NCBI RefSeq assembly: GCF_004138165.1
Contig: NZ_RYFF01000010.1
Location: 62,001 to 126,000 of the forward strand
Source of the DNA: Candidatus Chloroploca sp. Khr17
Lineage (GTDB): Bacteria; Chloroflexota; Chloroflexia; Chloroflexales; Chloroflexaceae
DNA length: 64,000 bases
Reading direction: 5' to 3'
Below, piece after piece: positions 49,122 through 58,529 of the stretch; within the stretch, counting starts at the first letter, position 1; every line of letters starts with the position of its first letter. The position numbers and the translations under genes are program-made. The notes under the pieces were generated by a model, which was given only the letters and a program-made list of their open reading frames with translations, made no database searches and had not been told where the DNA came from.

Positions 49122-50267
49122 CTACCCTTGAGGCGTCAAGAGCTCAACCCCCTCCATTGTCTCCGCGACCAGATTATCAACCACCGCCCGCAGATCGTTG
49201 GTCTCGGCAAAGATGCGAAGTTGTCGGTCGGCACTCGACCCGCCTTCCGCGATCTTCAACAGATACTCAACCTCTTTGCGCGAACCGAGCATATCAACCA
49301 CATCGTCAACGAGCTTGACAATCTCGTAGACAAGCGCTTTGGTCTCGACCTCGGTTCGTTTGCCAAAGTCGATCATTTTGGTCTCGAGACCCCAGCGCTG
49401 CGCACGCCACTTATTTTCGTTGATCAACGCTCGGCGATAGACGCGGAAGGTTGTATTCTCTTCGAACATAATATAAAACTTAACGATCAACGCCTGCATG
49501 ACGGCTGCCAAGGCGAGGCACTCTTCGACGCGGGTCGCAATATCACAGACACGAAATTCGAGCGTGCCAAAGAAGGGATGCGGGCGCAGATCCCACCAGA
49601 TCTTTTTGCCATTATCAATACAGCCTGTATTGATCAAGAGTTGTATATAACGCTCGAATTCGCCGGCGGAATTAAAACTTGGCGGAGTGCCGGTGCGTGG
49701 AAAACCGCTAAAGACAACGCTGCGATACGATTTAAAGCCCGTATTGCGCCCCATCCAGAAGGGCGATGAGGTTGAAAGTGCCAGCAGGTGGGGGCAGATA
49801 TAGCGGGCTACATTCATCAATTCGATAGCTGTTTCATTGCTTGGCATACCGACATGGCAATGCATGCCAAAAATGAGCAATTGGAGGGCGGCATCCTGCA
49901 TTTCACCAACCATCGCATCGTAGCGCTCGTGCTGAGTGATCTCTTGGGTCATCCACGAGGAAAACGGATGCGTGCCAGCTGCCGCGATCTTCAGGCCGTG
50001 ACGCGATGCCAGGCCCGCAATCGTGCCCCGTAAATGGGTGATCTCGGCGCGGGCTTCCGCAATCGTACGGCAAGGTTTTGTCCCAACCTCAACGATGCTC
50101 TGATGCATTTCGGGCTTGATCTGCTCACGCAAGATCATCCGGCCTGGCTCGAGGATCTGGGTAATGTACGAGCGCAATTCGCGGGTATCGGGATCGATAA
50201 TCTGGTACTCTTCTTCGATACCGAGCGTAAACGCAAAGTCGGAGTCCATCGGATTATAGACGCTCAA
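49122..50267 (-). CDS. Carboxylate-amine ligase, YbdK/GCS2 family
   Basis: ATP-dependent ligase related to gamma-glutamylcysteine synthetase type 2. The 381 residues open with LGIEEEYQIIDPDTREL, the characteristic Glu-rich metal site, followed by EVGTKPC, GMHCHVGMPS, PFWMGRNTGFKSYR and FFGTLEFRVCDIATRVEE. YbdK proteins have weak glutamate-cysteine ligase activity and their true substrate is often unknown. The TTG start at 50267 is supported by AGGAGA with a good spacer; the ATG at 50249 would lose part of the first strand's lead-in. A TATAAT on the minus strand at 50335-50330 is a likely -10. Confidence 0.9.
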   Translation of the reverse strand: MSVYNPMDSDFAFTLGIEEEYQIIDPDTRELRSYITQILEPGRMILREQIKPEMHQSIVEVGTKPCRTIAEARAEITHLRGTIAGLASRHGLKIAAAGTHPFSSWMTQEITQHERYDAMVGEMQDAALQLLIFGMHCHVGMPSNETAIELMNVARYICPHLLALSTSSPFWMGRNTGFKSYRSVVFSGFPRTGTPPSFNSAGEFERYIQLLINTGCIDNGKKIWWDLRPHPFFGTLEFRVCDIATRVEECLALAAVMQALIVKFYIMFEENTTFRVYRRALINENKWRAQRWGLETKMIDFGKRTEVETKALVYEIVKLVDDVVDMLGSRKEVEYLLKIAEGGSSADRQLRIFAETNDLRAVVDNLVAETMEGVELLTPQG

Positions 50268-50347
50268 GGCTTTCTCCTGACACGTAGCGGCCTATTATCG
50301 TGCGCCTGGGGGCTTCTTTATTATACACTCAAATCCGTGGGTGAAGC

Positions 50348-52255
50348 TCATCCCGCCGAGCGCCGCTCCCTCCACCGTTCACGCAGGTAACTGAGCCCGT
50401 TGCGTTGATAGACGAGCCATTCAATGACGAGGATGATCAGCGCGATCAGCGCAACCCACCGCCAGAATTCTTGCCGTCCGTCGCGCTCGCGTGAGACGGT
50501 GCTCTGCGCCCCACTGGCCTGGGCAATGTTGAGGTCGCGTTGGGAGGCAATGCGCGATTCGCTCGGCGCAAAGAGATTGACTGCATACTGGCGCTGCGCA
50601 ATCAGTTCGTTGCCCTGAAATTCTTCGACCAGATAGACGCCCAGGCTGCTGGTGGCAGCAAAGATCGCCTGCCCACCCTGGATCTGCACCTCGTTATTGC
50701 GACTGCTCATGGTGCTGCCGTCGGGTAGGCGCACCCGTACTTCAGTGATCGTCTCGTCAACCTGAAAGGCGAGCGGTTGCCCAGGCAGGATCTGGGCACC
50801 TTCGGCCCCACTACCTGGGGCCAGAAAATCCATCAGGTTCGAGAGCAAGAGCGGGAAGGCTACCTGGAGCGGGAGATCGGAATTGCGTAGGTCAAATGCG
50901 AGCACCGCAATCCGACGCCCTTCCCGTTCGCCAACGATCAAGAGCGGGGCCCCGTCGCTGTCAACCACGGTACGTGCCCAGTTTCCCGGGACAAGGCGTG
51001 CCGCCTTGAGAATGCTGACCTCGCTGAGACTCACGTTGCGCAGCAGTTCGTCGCCCCCAAGTGGGCGTACGACGGGAAACTCAATTTCGCCAGTGACCGA
51101 AAAATAGGGGCTTGAACGCAATGGCCCGATAAAGAGCAAGTTGCCTGCTGGAAGTTCTGGTGGCACGACGCCATCAAGAATGGTCACGGGAACCTGCACG
51201 ACCGACTCGGGGAAGACCGTGGTTGCTGCTGGCACCTCAGTTACCGCGATCCCGCGCAGCAGACCGAGGCCCGTTGCGAGGAAGCGGTTGCCATCACTGA
51301 CTAGGCGCACCTGAACGGTATCGCCCACACTACTGACGGCAAAGGCACGATCATCAGCGGCGAGCGCATCTTCACCGGCCAAGTGCGCCTCGACGACCTG
51401 CACCTGTGCTGGAAGCTCAACGACAATGCTCTGATCGCGGCCAGGTTCGAGGGTCAGGCCATAGGCGTTAAAGACCGCCCCGTCGAGATAGAGATCGAGG
51501 CGGCGATTGACGATGGTTTCGCCATAGTTGGTTGCCTGCACAAAGAGGGTCTGCCCTGCCAGGCTCGGCTGGAGATTGATCGTACTGAGGGCAACATTTT
51601 CGGTGCTGCGCCCAATTGGGAAATAGCTGACGCGGGCGGGTACGCGCAACTCGGCGGGCACGGTGACATTGCCATCCGAGATGATCGCCACCTCGCTATC
51701 GGCATCGCGGGCCGCCAGGGCCGACGCGAGTGTCAGCGCCTGACCAAGATCGGAGCCACCATTGTTGGTCAATTGGATTCCCTCGATCGCCTGGCGCAAC
51801 TCGCGGCGGTCAGAGGTTGCCGCTGCTGGCACCTCCATTTCGCCACCTGCTGCAATAATGGTCGCCCTGCCATTGTCGGGCAACTGGTCAACCAGTTGAC
51901 GGGCGCGTTGCTTGGCGGCTTCGAGGCGATTCGGTAGCTCATCGGTCGCGCCCATGCTGGCCGAGCGATCGAGAATGATGATCAGATTGGTGCCACTGAT
52001 GCCCTGGGCGGCGACAAAAGGTCGTGCGAGCGCAAAGACCAGCAGCAGCATCAAGAGCAATTGGAGCAACAGCAACAGATTGCGCCGCAGCTTTTGCCAC
52101 GGTGCATTGGCCTCGACATCGCGTACCATGCGTCGCCAGAGAAAGGTCGACGAGACCGGACGATCCTCGCGGCGCAACTTGAGCAGATACATCGCCACAA
52201 TCAGTGGCCCAACGAGAGCAGCGCCGAGCAGCGCCAACGGAGCAAGCAATGACAT
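50348..52255 (-). CDS. BatA-like membrane protein with VWA domain
   Basis: A 635-residue protein anchored at both ends. The N-terminus has the BatA-type membrane domain (PLALLGAALVGPLIVAMYLLKLRREDRPVSSTFLW, second helix LLLLLQLLLMLLLVFALARPF). Next comes a von Willebrand factor A domain with the MIDAS motif DRSASMG, then a long beta-rich extracytoplasmic region and a C-terminal helix (WVALIALIILVIEWLVY). AAGGAGG precedes the ATG. Such proteins usually sit with a MoxR ATPase and DUF58 protein; these are not next to it here. Role unknown, probably envelope stress or complex assembly. Confidence 0.85.
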   Translation of the reverse strand: MSLLAPLALLGAALVGPLIVAMYLLKLRREDRPVSSTFLWRRMVRDVEANAPWQKLRRNLLLLLQLLLMLLLVFALARPFVAAQGISGTNLIIILDRSASMGATDELPNRLEAAKQRARQLVDQLPDNGRATIIAAGGEMEVPAAATSDRRELRQAIEGIQLTNNGGSDLGQALTLASALAARDADSEVAIISDGNVTVPAELRVPARVSYFPIGRSTENVALSTINLQPSLAGQTLFVQATNYGETIVNRRLDLYLDGAVFNAYGLTLEPGRDQSIVVELPAQVQVVEAHLAGEDALAADDRAFAVSSVGDTVQVRLVSDGNRFLATGLGLLRGIAVTEVPAATTVFPESVVQVPVTILDGVVPPELPAGNLLFIGPLRSSPYFSVTGEIEFPVVRPLGGDELLRNVSLSEVSILKAARLVPGNWARTVVDSDGAPLLIVGEREGRRIAVLAFDLRNSDLPLQVAFPLLLSNLMDFLAPGSGAEGAQILPGQPLAFQVDETITEVRVRLPDGSTMSSRNNEVQIQGGQAIFAATSSLGVYLVEEFQGNELIAQRQYAVNLFAPSESRIASQRDLNIAQASGAQSTVSRERDGRQEFWRWVALIALIILVIEWLVYQRNGLSYLRERWRERRSAG

Positions 52256-52275
52256 AACGATGCCTCCTTAATTAC

Positions 52276-52305
52276 ACGATAGCAGCCCCTTTGCCTGTTC
52301 GTCAA
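52276..52305 (-). promoter_or_regulatory. Promoter of the VWA gene
   Basis: On the minus strand TTGACG (52305-52300), an 18-bp spacer and TATCGT (52281-52276), about 20 bp before the start codon, so the leader is very short. Confidence 0.55.
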
Positions 52306-52331
52306 GACCAAAAACCTACGCCCAAAGTCCC

Positions 52332-52360
52332 TTGTCGCTCGTACCAAGCAATGCTACAAT
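52332..52360 (+). promoter_or_regulatory. Promoter of hflX
   Basis: TTGTCG at 52332-52337, a 17-bp spacer and TACAAT at 52355-52360 with TGC directly upstream (extended -10). Confidence 0.75.
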
Positions 52361-52444
52361 CCATATACAGTGTCGTTAGGCGCACGTTCGTGCGTGATTG
52401 ATTGGGACGTAGGCGCGTCCTGAAGGGAGACGAACATAGAAGAG

Positions 52445-53791
52445 TTGCGTTCTCAGGATGGGAAGCGGTTGCATACGACGGCGACGCCACGGACACGGGC
52501 GTTGCTCGTTGGTGCCGAGGTCGCAAGTGCGCGTAGTCCGTGGACGGCGAAAGATTCGCTGGCTGAGTTGACGATGCTGGCCGAGACGGCTGGCCTCGAA
52601 GTGGTCGGAAGCCTCTTTCAACGGCTCGATCAGCCCTTCCCCAAATTTTTTATTGGTCCTGGTAAAGTCAAAGAGGTTGCGGCCCTCTGCCAGGAACACG
52701 CCGCCGGCCTGGTAATCTTTGATGATGAGTTGAGCCCCGGACAGACGCGCAATCTTGAGCAGGAGTTGCAGATTGGGGTGTTGGATCGCACTGCGTTGAT
52801 CCTTGACATCTTTGCTCAGCATGCCCGCACCCACGAGGGGCGTCTGCAAGTCGAACTCGCCCAATATCAGTACCTGTTGCCCCGCCTCCGACGCCAGTGG
52901 ACGCACCTCGAGCGTCAGGCCGGTACCGGTGGGGGCACCTCGGCGGGCGGTGTGGTTGGTCTGCGTGGGCCTGGTGAAACCCAGCTCGAGATCGACCGTC
53001 GTCTGATTGATCGGCGCATCGCCTGGCTCAAAGATCAGCTCGTTGATGTCCATCGCCACCGTGAACTCTACCGCAAACGCCGTCGCCAGAGTCAGGTTCC
53101 CGTGGTGGCCCTGGTTGGCTATACCAACGCAGGCAAGAGTACGTTGCTGAATGCGTTATCGGGGGCGGATGTCTACGCGGCAGATCAGTTGTTTGCGACC
53201 CTTGATCCGACGACCCGCCAGCTGATGCTCCCTGGTGGTCAGATGATCTTGATGACCGATACGGTCGGTTTCATTCAAAAATTGCCGACCCAGCTTATTG
53301 CGGCCTTTCGGGCCACGCTTGAGGAGATCAATGAAGCTGATATTCTTTTACATGTTGTCGATTTGACGCATCCCAATGCGCAGGAGCATGCTCAGACCGT
53401 CGAGCAGACGCTGGCTGAACTTGGGGTAGACAAGCGTCCAACCTTGACCGTGCTCAACAAAATTGATCGTATGGAGGGCGTCGGTCCTGATGATGTTGCT
53501 CAGGTTGTGGCCGATATGGGTCTGCCCAGTGATGTGGTGGCTGTGTCGGCGCAGCGCGGGTGGGGGCTGGATCATCTGGCGAGCCGCATCGAGCAGGCGC
53601 TTGGCGAAGCGATGGTTGCCCTTGATGTGCTCATTCCCTACCAGCGCAATGATCTTGTCTCGCTCTGGCATCGTCGTGGCGTCATCGAGCAGGAGGAGTA
53701 TGCCGGTGACGGAACCCACATTCTCGGGCGCATCCCACGGGATCTTGCCGCGCAATTTGGGCCGTATCGTGCGGCGCGTTCGACAAAGTAG
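52445..53791 (+). CDS. hflX: Ribosome-associated GTPase HflX
   Basis: GTPase that splits or rescues stalled ribosomes under stress. The 448 residues comprise the HflX N-terminal domain with FFIGPGKVKEVA-type signature (KFFIGPGKVKE), the connecting GPGETQLEIDRRLIDRRI helix, and the G domain with G1 GYTNAGKST, G3 DTVGF and G4 NKID. The start is unclear: a TTG at 52445 lacks a spaced ribosome-binding site, while the best one (GGGAG, 52425-52429) is six bases before an in-frame ATA at 52436. A TTG at 52469 is a third choice. Family similarity begins around residue 12. Confidence 0.93.
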   Translation: MRSQDGKRLHTTATPRTRALLVGAEVASARSPWTAKDSLAELTMLAETAGLEVVGSLFQRLDQPFPKFFIGPGKVKEVAALCQEHAAGLVIFDDELSPGQTRNLEQELQIGVLDRTALILDIFAQHARTHEGRLQVELAQYQYLLPRLRRQWTHLERQAGTGGGTSAGGVVGLRGPGETQLEIDRRLIDRRIAWLKDQLVDVHRHRELYRKRRRQSQVPVVALVGYTNAGKSTLLNALSGADVYAADQLFATLDPTTRQLMLPGGQMILMTDTVGFIQKLPTQLIAAFRATLEEINEADILLHVVDLTHPNAQEHAQTVEQTLAELGVDKRPTLTVLNKIDRMEGVGPDDVAQVVADMGLPSDVVAVSAQRGWGLDHLASRIEQALGEAMVALDVLIPYQRNDLVSLWHRRGVIEQEEYAGDGTHILGRIPRDLAAQFGPYRAARSTK

Positions 53792-53799
53792 AGGATGGT

Positions 53800-53836
53800 T
53801 GGGGTGCGGTGCTAGCATAGCTAGCACCGCACCCCA
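53800..53836. terminator. Perfect 17-bp hairpin between convergent genes
   Basis: Arms 53800-53816 and 53820-53836 around ATA, between the end of hflX and the end of the polysaccharide deacetylase gene. Confidence 0.75.
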
Positions 53837-53878
53837 GGTGTAGCTGTTGGCAGGCGTGAGTGATCCTGTCCGCAAGCA

Positions 53879-54826
53879 TTATGGCAAATACGCTCTGATC
53901 ATCTCTTCAAAACGAGCCTGACTGGTGTCCCCACTGATGCGCAGGCGTGGCAGCGCAAAGGGGTCGTACTGGCTGAGATCGGTGCGCGTGGTGGTTGCCG
54001 AGCGATAGCCCGCTTCACGGGTGACGGCCATCACGGTATCGTTGTAGCGCCCCAGGGGATAGCAGAAGCTGACGATCGGCTGACCAAGCTCAGCTGCGAG
54101 TACCGCACCGGACCGCCCTACCTGGTCACGCAGTTCGTCAAGGCGCATGCGGGTAAGATCGGGGTGGTTGACACTGTGCGCCCCAATCTCCATCCCTGCA
54201 TCCCGCAAGGCCCGTAACTCTTCCCATCCCATGTACCCCGGCCGCCCAATAAAATCACTGACGATATAAAACGTCGCCGTAGAGCCATAGGCCACTAACC
54301 GTGGCAAGGCTTCGGTATAGGCATCCAGATAACCATCGTCAAACGTAAGCGCCACCGCCCGGGCGGGGCACGGGCCTTCGCCCCGGATGCAACGGGCTAC
54401 ATCTGCCATCGAGACGGTTTCGTAGCCGTTGCTGTGCAGCCATGCTAGCTGTGCCGCGAATTGTTCAGGTGTCACCGAGAGCCCAAAGCCGAGCGGGTCA
54501 ACTGCGCGGTCGACATAACGTACATAATGATACATAAGAATCGGAAGATACGGGCGTACCCCTTCAGGGGCCGGGGTGAAGGTCTGGCGGGCTTGCACTT
54601 CACGACCAGTGGGCCCGGGTTGCATCAGGGCTGGCTGCATCACCAGATCGTCGGAAGCGCTTGCCCCACCCTGATCAGGTTGCGCAGAACCGCCGAACCC
54701 GAACCCGAGCACAGCCTCAGCCGGGGCAAGCCGCACCGCAGGCTCGCGCTCAGCCAGCAGAAGGAAGGCTGCGGTGAGCAAGAGACCCACGACAAGGATC
54801 AGAGTTGAAGCTTTCATAGCGAACAT
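53879..54826 (-). CDS. Polysaccharide deacetylase (CE4), membrane-anchored
   Basis: Carbohydrate esterase family 4 enzyme removing N- or O-acetyl groups from a cell-wall or exopolysaccharide. After a signal anchor (about residues 5-25) and a linker, the NodB domain shows motif 1 TFDDGY with the catalytic Asp, motif 2 GAHSVNHPDL (metal His residues), FCYPLGRYND as motif 3 and RTDLSQYDPFALPRLRI near the end. The ATG at 54826 has AGGTG upstream; 54817 is an alternative and the ORF extension to 54970 overlaps folC. It follows folC by 19 bp. Confidence 0.88.
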   Translation of the reverse strand: MFAMKASTLILVVGLLLTAAFLLLAEREPAVRLAPAEAVLGFGFGGSAQPDQGGASASDDLVMQPALMQPGPTGREVQARQTFTPAPEGVRPYLPILMYHYVRYVDRAVDPLGFGLSVTPEQFAAQLAWLHSNGYETVSMADVARCIRGEGPCPARAVALTFDDGYLDAYTEALPRLVAYGSTATFYIVSDFIGRPGYMGWEELRALRDAGMEIGAHSVNHPDLTRMRLDELRDQVGRSGAVLAAELGQPIVSFCYPLGRYNDTVMAVTREAGYRSATTTRTDLSQYDPFALPRLRISGDTSQARFEEMIRAYLP

Positions 54827-54845
54827 AATAGCACACCTGTCTCTT

Positions 54846-56156
54846 TTAGTCAGCCACGGCCAGTCCCAAGGCCTCGCGGGCAGCAGCAACGACAAAAAGC
54901 GAGCCCGTGACCAGAATAAGATCGTGAGGATTGGCGAGTTCGCGGGCCATTTGAAGTGCGGTTGCCACATCAGGTTTTACGAGCAGCGTGCCTTGCATAT
55001 GTGGTGTTACGGCGGCCACCATGCGATCCAGATCCATCGCCCGCGTGTGTGCCGAGCGCGTCAGGATCACCGTGGTCGCAGGTGGCACCAGCTCGGCGGC
55101 GATGTCACTGATCGCTTTGTCGCGCGAGGTGCCAAAGACGAGGATCAGGCGTTCATAGTGTACGCTGGCCTTGAGCGACGCAATCAGTTTCTGCGCCGAG
55201 TCACCGTTGTGGGCACCGTCAATCAGCACTGGTGGTGCCCCTGGAATCAGTTCAAAGCGACCGGGCCAGCGAACCTCGGCCAGTCCGCGCCGCATCGCCT
55301 CGGCACCGATGGTGAAACCGGTGTCCTCTAGCAGCAACGCTATCCCGAGCGCGAGGCGAGCATTTTCGCTTTGAAAAAGGCCCTGGAGCACAGGTTGTGG
55401 CGCAACTGGGTAGGCCATGGGCGTTCCTGGTGGTTGGAGAGGCACGAGTCCTGCTGGCGCAGCCTGCCACAGAGGGGCATGGCATAACGTTGCTTCATTG
55501 ATGAGCACAGGCATGACTTCATCAGCCTGGGGCACGGTGACAACGGGCACCCCGGATTTGATAATGCCAGCCTTGTTCCAGGCAATCTCAGTGAGGCTTG
55601 CCCCCAGAATCGCCATATGGTCGTAACTGATCGAGCTGATCGCGGCAACGCTTGGGGTCACCACATTCACAGCGTCGAAGCGTCCCCCCAACCCGATCTC
55701 AAGCACGGCGAGGTCAACTGCCCGGCTGGCAAAATAGTGCAAGGCGAGCAAGAGGCTCAGATCGAATGTTGTTGGTCGACCATACGGTTCAGGATCAAAG
55801 CGATCAATCACTGGTCGGAGCGCAGCCACAAGGGTGATCAGATCGGCCTGGCTGATCGACGTACGGTCGATCTGGAACCGCTCGCGGTAGGAGTGCAGAT
55901 GTGGCGAGGTAAAGAGACCGGTGCGCCATCCGGCGGCGCGAACGATTGCTTCAACCAGGGCGGCCGTACTCCCCTTGCCCTTCGTCCCCGCAATGACGAC
56001 GGAACGGAACGTGTGGTGGGGATTGCCGGCATCCGCCAGCAGCGCACGCATCCGCAACAGATTCCGGTTCGCTTCCTCATCAGTTGTCGCCCCTTTGCGG
56101 GTCGGATCAATGAAGCGATAAATATAATCCAGGGCTTCCTGGTAGGTTGTCAGCAT
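54846..56156 (-). CDS. folC: Folylpolyglutamate synthase / dihydrofolate synthase
   Basis: Mur-ligase-family enzyme adding glutamate to dihydropteroate and to folates. The 436 residues carry the P-loop VIAGTKGKGSTAAL (about 53), TGLFTSPHLHSYRERFQID, the Lys-containing MAILGASLTEIAWNKAGIIKSGVP and the second-domain DGAHNGDSAQKL. It is co-oriented with the deacetylase gene downstream. Confidence 0.95.
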   Translation of the reverse strand: MLTTYQEALDYIYRFIDPTRKGATTDEEANRNLLRMRALLADAGNPHHTFRSVVIAGTKGKGSTAALVEAIVRAAGWRTGLFTSPHLHSYRERFQIDRTSISQADLITLVAALRPVIDRFDPEPYGRPTTFDLSLLLALHYFASRAVDLAVLEIGLGGRFDAVNVVTPSVAAISSISYDHMAILGASLTEIAWNKAGIIKSGVPVVTVPQADEVMPVLINEATLCHAPLWQAAPAGLVPLQPPGTPMAYPVAPQPVLQGLFQSENARLALGIALLLEDTGFTIGAEAMRRGLAEVRWPGRFELIPGAPPVLIDGAHNGDSAQKLIASLKASVHYERLILVFGTSRDKAISDIAAELVPPATTVILTRSAHTRAMDLDRMVAAVTPHMQGTLLVKPDVATALQMARELANPHDLILVTGSLFVVAAAREALGLAVAD

Positions 56157-56505
56157 ATGTTTCGTGTTGCGCTCCTCATGCGCATGAACTCAGGGCTGTC
56201 GCCCTCCAAACCCTGGCGTATGCTGGCGCAAACGCCAGATGCCTGGGTGCCGCAGGCCCCCAAACCTTCCCCTGGGTACGCAGGGAGCGAGACCTCCCTT
56301 GCACCGCAAGTATAGGTGAGAGTAGTACGCCGGTCAATCCACCCGGCAGACTCAAACCTATGGTACGATAGCTGTATCCTTGGTGCATGTGTTAGACAAG
56401 GTTTCACGCTGCTTTACAGTTGAAGCTTGCGCACCGCATTCCGATGCGTTTCAACTATCTTCTATGTGCTATTTCCTAAATCCTTGCCTTAAGGGAGAAA
56501 GACCA
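56157..56505. other. Divergent intergenic region folC / glycoside hydrolase gene
   Basis: About 350 bp without a gene. It contains a small hairpin (CTGGCG 56223-56228 with CGCCAG 56233-56238, loop CAAA) in a GC-rich stretch with several further short inverted repeats, and a probable promoter for the rightward gene. Open reading frames reaching into this region from the right lack a signal or ribosome-binding site. Confidence 0.5.
56393..56420 (+). promoter_or_regulatory. Probable promoter of the glycoside hydrolase-like gene
   Basis: TAGACA at 56393-56398, a 16-bp spacer and TACAGT at 56415-56420, 85 bp before the start codon. Confidence 0.5.
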
Positions 56506-58470
56506 ATGCGTTTGCTACGGCATTATGTTTGCCTTGTGCTTCTGGTTGTATTGCTGGCCTGGCCCGCTTCTTCAGCGCTGGCGCAGCAGCCACCGCAGCC
56601 GATCTGTTTTCCAGGGGTGCCGGGCATTGACCATTGCATTGATCCGGTGTTTGCCGCCTATTGGCAACGCAATGGTGGCCTGCCCGTCTTTGGCTATCCG
56701 CTCGGTCCGCTTCAGCAGGTCGCGATCGAAGGCCGCGTGTTGCAGGTGCAATGGTTTGAGCGCAATCGGCTCGAGTTGCATCCGCAGAATCCGCCTGCGT
56801 ACCGCGTCTTGCTTGGGCGGATGGGCGCTGAACGCTTGCAGATCCTTGGCCGTGAGGCCCCGGCTCCTTCAGACGCGACACCTCAGCCGGGTTGTCGCTG
56901 GTTTGAAGCAACCCGCCAGAATGTCTGCGATCAGGGCGCGGGTCTGGGTTTCAAGCGTTATTGGGAGACCCAGGGGTTGCGGATTGCTGGTTTGAGTGCG
57001 TACGAACAGTCGCTCGCGCTCTTCGGTCTCCCCCTGACGGCGGCCCAATTTGAGCCTGCCGCCAATGGGGAACTGATCCTGACGCAGTGGTTCGAGCGCG
57101 CCCGCTTTGAGTGGCATCCTAATAATCCTGACCAGTTCAAGGTATTGCTTGGCCTGCTCGGCAATGAGCTGCGTGCCGATGCGAACTTTGTTGAACGGCC
57201 TTTTGATCCCCGTGGTGGTCGGACGCCTATTGGGGTTGAGATTAACCGCAATGCGGTCGCCAGCGTTGCCACCCGCCTCAACGAGTTGCGTCCTGACTGG
57301 GTGCGCTATAACGGTATTCTCTGGTCTGAGGTCGAGCCTGTTGCCGGGCAGCGCAATTGGGCGGCGCTCGACCCGGTGTTGCGTGAAATTGCCTTGATCA
57401 GCGCGAGTGGTGCCGCACCTATGGTGATTGTGCGTGGTACCCCGCCATGGGCGCAGGCGGTGTCTGGCTCGGCGTGTGGCCCGGTAGCAGCCCAACAATT
57501 GCCGGTGTTTGCCAGTTTTATGGGCGAACTTGTGACCCGCCTGAGCGGGCCGCCTTATAATGTCAAACATTGGGAATTTGGCAATGAGCCTGATGTTGAT
57601 ACCGCGCTGGTGCCTGGTGACTCGCAGTTTGGTTGTTGGGGCGATGCGAGTGATGCCGCTGGCTATGGTGGTGCCCGGTATGCCGCGATGCTCCAGGCCG
57701 TCTATCCAGCGATCAAACAGGCCGATCCGCAAGCTCAGGTTATCTTTGGTGGCCTGTTGCTCGACTGTGATCCTTCGTTTGATGCGTCGTGTCAGCCGGG
57801 GCGCTTCCTGGCGGGGGTGCTAGAGGCGGGTGGGGGTGCGTATTTCGATATCCTGGCCTATCACGCCTACACTTTCTGGAGCGAGCAGCGCAGTGATTTT
57901 GATCTGAATGTGCCCAAATGGACTCACCGCAATGGCCCGTTGCTCGGGCGGCTCGACTTTGTGCGTGCGACGATGGCTACCTATGGCGTCAGCAAGCCGG
58001 TCATGATGAATGAGGGCGGCCTACTCTGCCTCGGGGCGAATCAGCCCTGTGCCGCGCAGGGCTTGTATGACGACCAGGCGAGCTATGTTGTGCGGATGTA
58101 TGCCCGCAGCTGGGCCTCGGATCTGGTCAATAGTGTCTGGTATACCTTGAATGGGCCGGGTTGGCGCGATGGCGGCCTGCTTGATCGCAGCCGTCAGCCG
58201 CGTCCAGCTTTTGTGGCGATGCGTTTCCTGCGTGAACGCCTCGACGGTGCAACCTACCTGCGACCGTTAACTACGGCTCTGCTCGAAGGCTATGCCTTCG
58301 CGACTCCTACCCGCGAGTACCATATCTATTGGAGCAATAGTTCGATGACGGCACCAGTTGCCCTTCCCCCTGGGTTTATCGCTGCCTATGGACCGACCGG
58401 CAACCCACTTGCTGTCGGGCGTGAACTGATCGTTGGCTTTGATCCAGTTATCATTGAAATGGATCGATAA
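56506..58470 (+). CDS. Secreted glycoside hydrolase-like protein with two QWFER repeats
   Basis: A 654-residue exported protein. Signal peptide with cleavage after SALA (residue 26). Residues 30-235 hold two copies of a module with the pattern YW-x3-GGL...FG-x-PL...QWFER-x-R-x-E-x-HP...VLLG, seen in many Chloroflexota secreted proteins. The rest is a TIM-barrel of the GH39/GH5-like clan: KHWEFGNEPD with candidate acid/base Glu361, and VMMNEGG with candidate nucleophile Glu503. AAGGGAG precedes the ATG at 56506; the ORF extension upstream is discarded. Its stop codon lies inside a very long hairpin. The sugar substrate is unknown. Confidence 0.82.
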   Translation: MRLLRHYVCLVLLVVLLAWPASSALAQQPPQPICFPGVPGIDHCIDPVFAAYWQRNGGLPVFGYPLGPLQQVAIEGRVLQVQWFERNRLELHPQNPPAYRVLLGRMGAERLQILGREAPAPSDATPQPGCRWFEATRQNVCDQGAGLGFKRYWETQGLRIAGLSAYEQSLALFGLPLTAAQFEPAANGELILTQWFERARFEWHPNNPDQFKVLLGLLGNELRADANFVERPFDPRGGRTPIGVEINRNAVASVATRLNELRPDWVRYNGILWSEVEPVAGQRNWAALDPVLREIALISASGAAPMVIVRGTPPWAQAVSGSACGPVAAQQLPVFASFMGELVTRLSGPPYNVKHWEFGNEPDVDTALVPGDSQFGCWGDASDAAGYGGARYAAMLQAVYPAIKQADPQAQVIFGGLLLDCDPSFDASCQPGRFLAGVLEAGGGAYFDILAYHAYTFWSEQRSDFDLNVPKWTHRNGPLLGRLDFVRATMATYGVSKPVMMNEGGLLCLGANQPCAAQGLYDDQASYVVRMYARSWASDLVNSVWYTLNGPGWRDGGLLDRSRQPRPAFVAMRFLRERLDGATYLRPLTTALLEGYAFATPTREYHIYWSNSSMTAPVALPPGFIAAYGPTGNPLAVGRELIVGFDPVIIEMDR

Positions 58471-58524
58471 TATGATCATGTAAAAAGGCCAGCGTACGCT
58501 GGCCTTTTTGCATGATCATATTAT
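58467..58524. terminator. 28-bp hairpin overlapping a stop codon
   Basis: Arms 58467-58494 and 58497-58524 pair with a single T-G position. The TAA of the hydrolase gene (58468-58470) is inside the left arm. It also faces the end of the convergent delta-60 gene. The longest stem in the window. Confidence 0.75.
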
Positions 58525-58529
58525 CACTC

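Noticed and set aside
56196..56238. Similarity between this region and 11527-11560 (GCTGGCGCAA and GTCGCCCTC words) as a dispersed element
   Set aside because: Only short words are shared in different order; a genome search would be needed before calling a repeat family.
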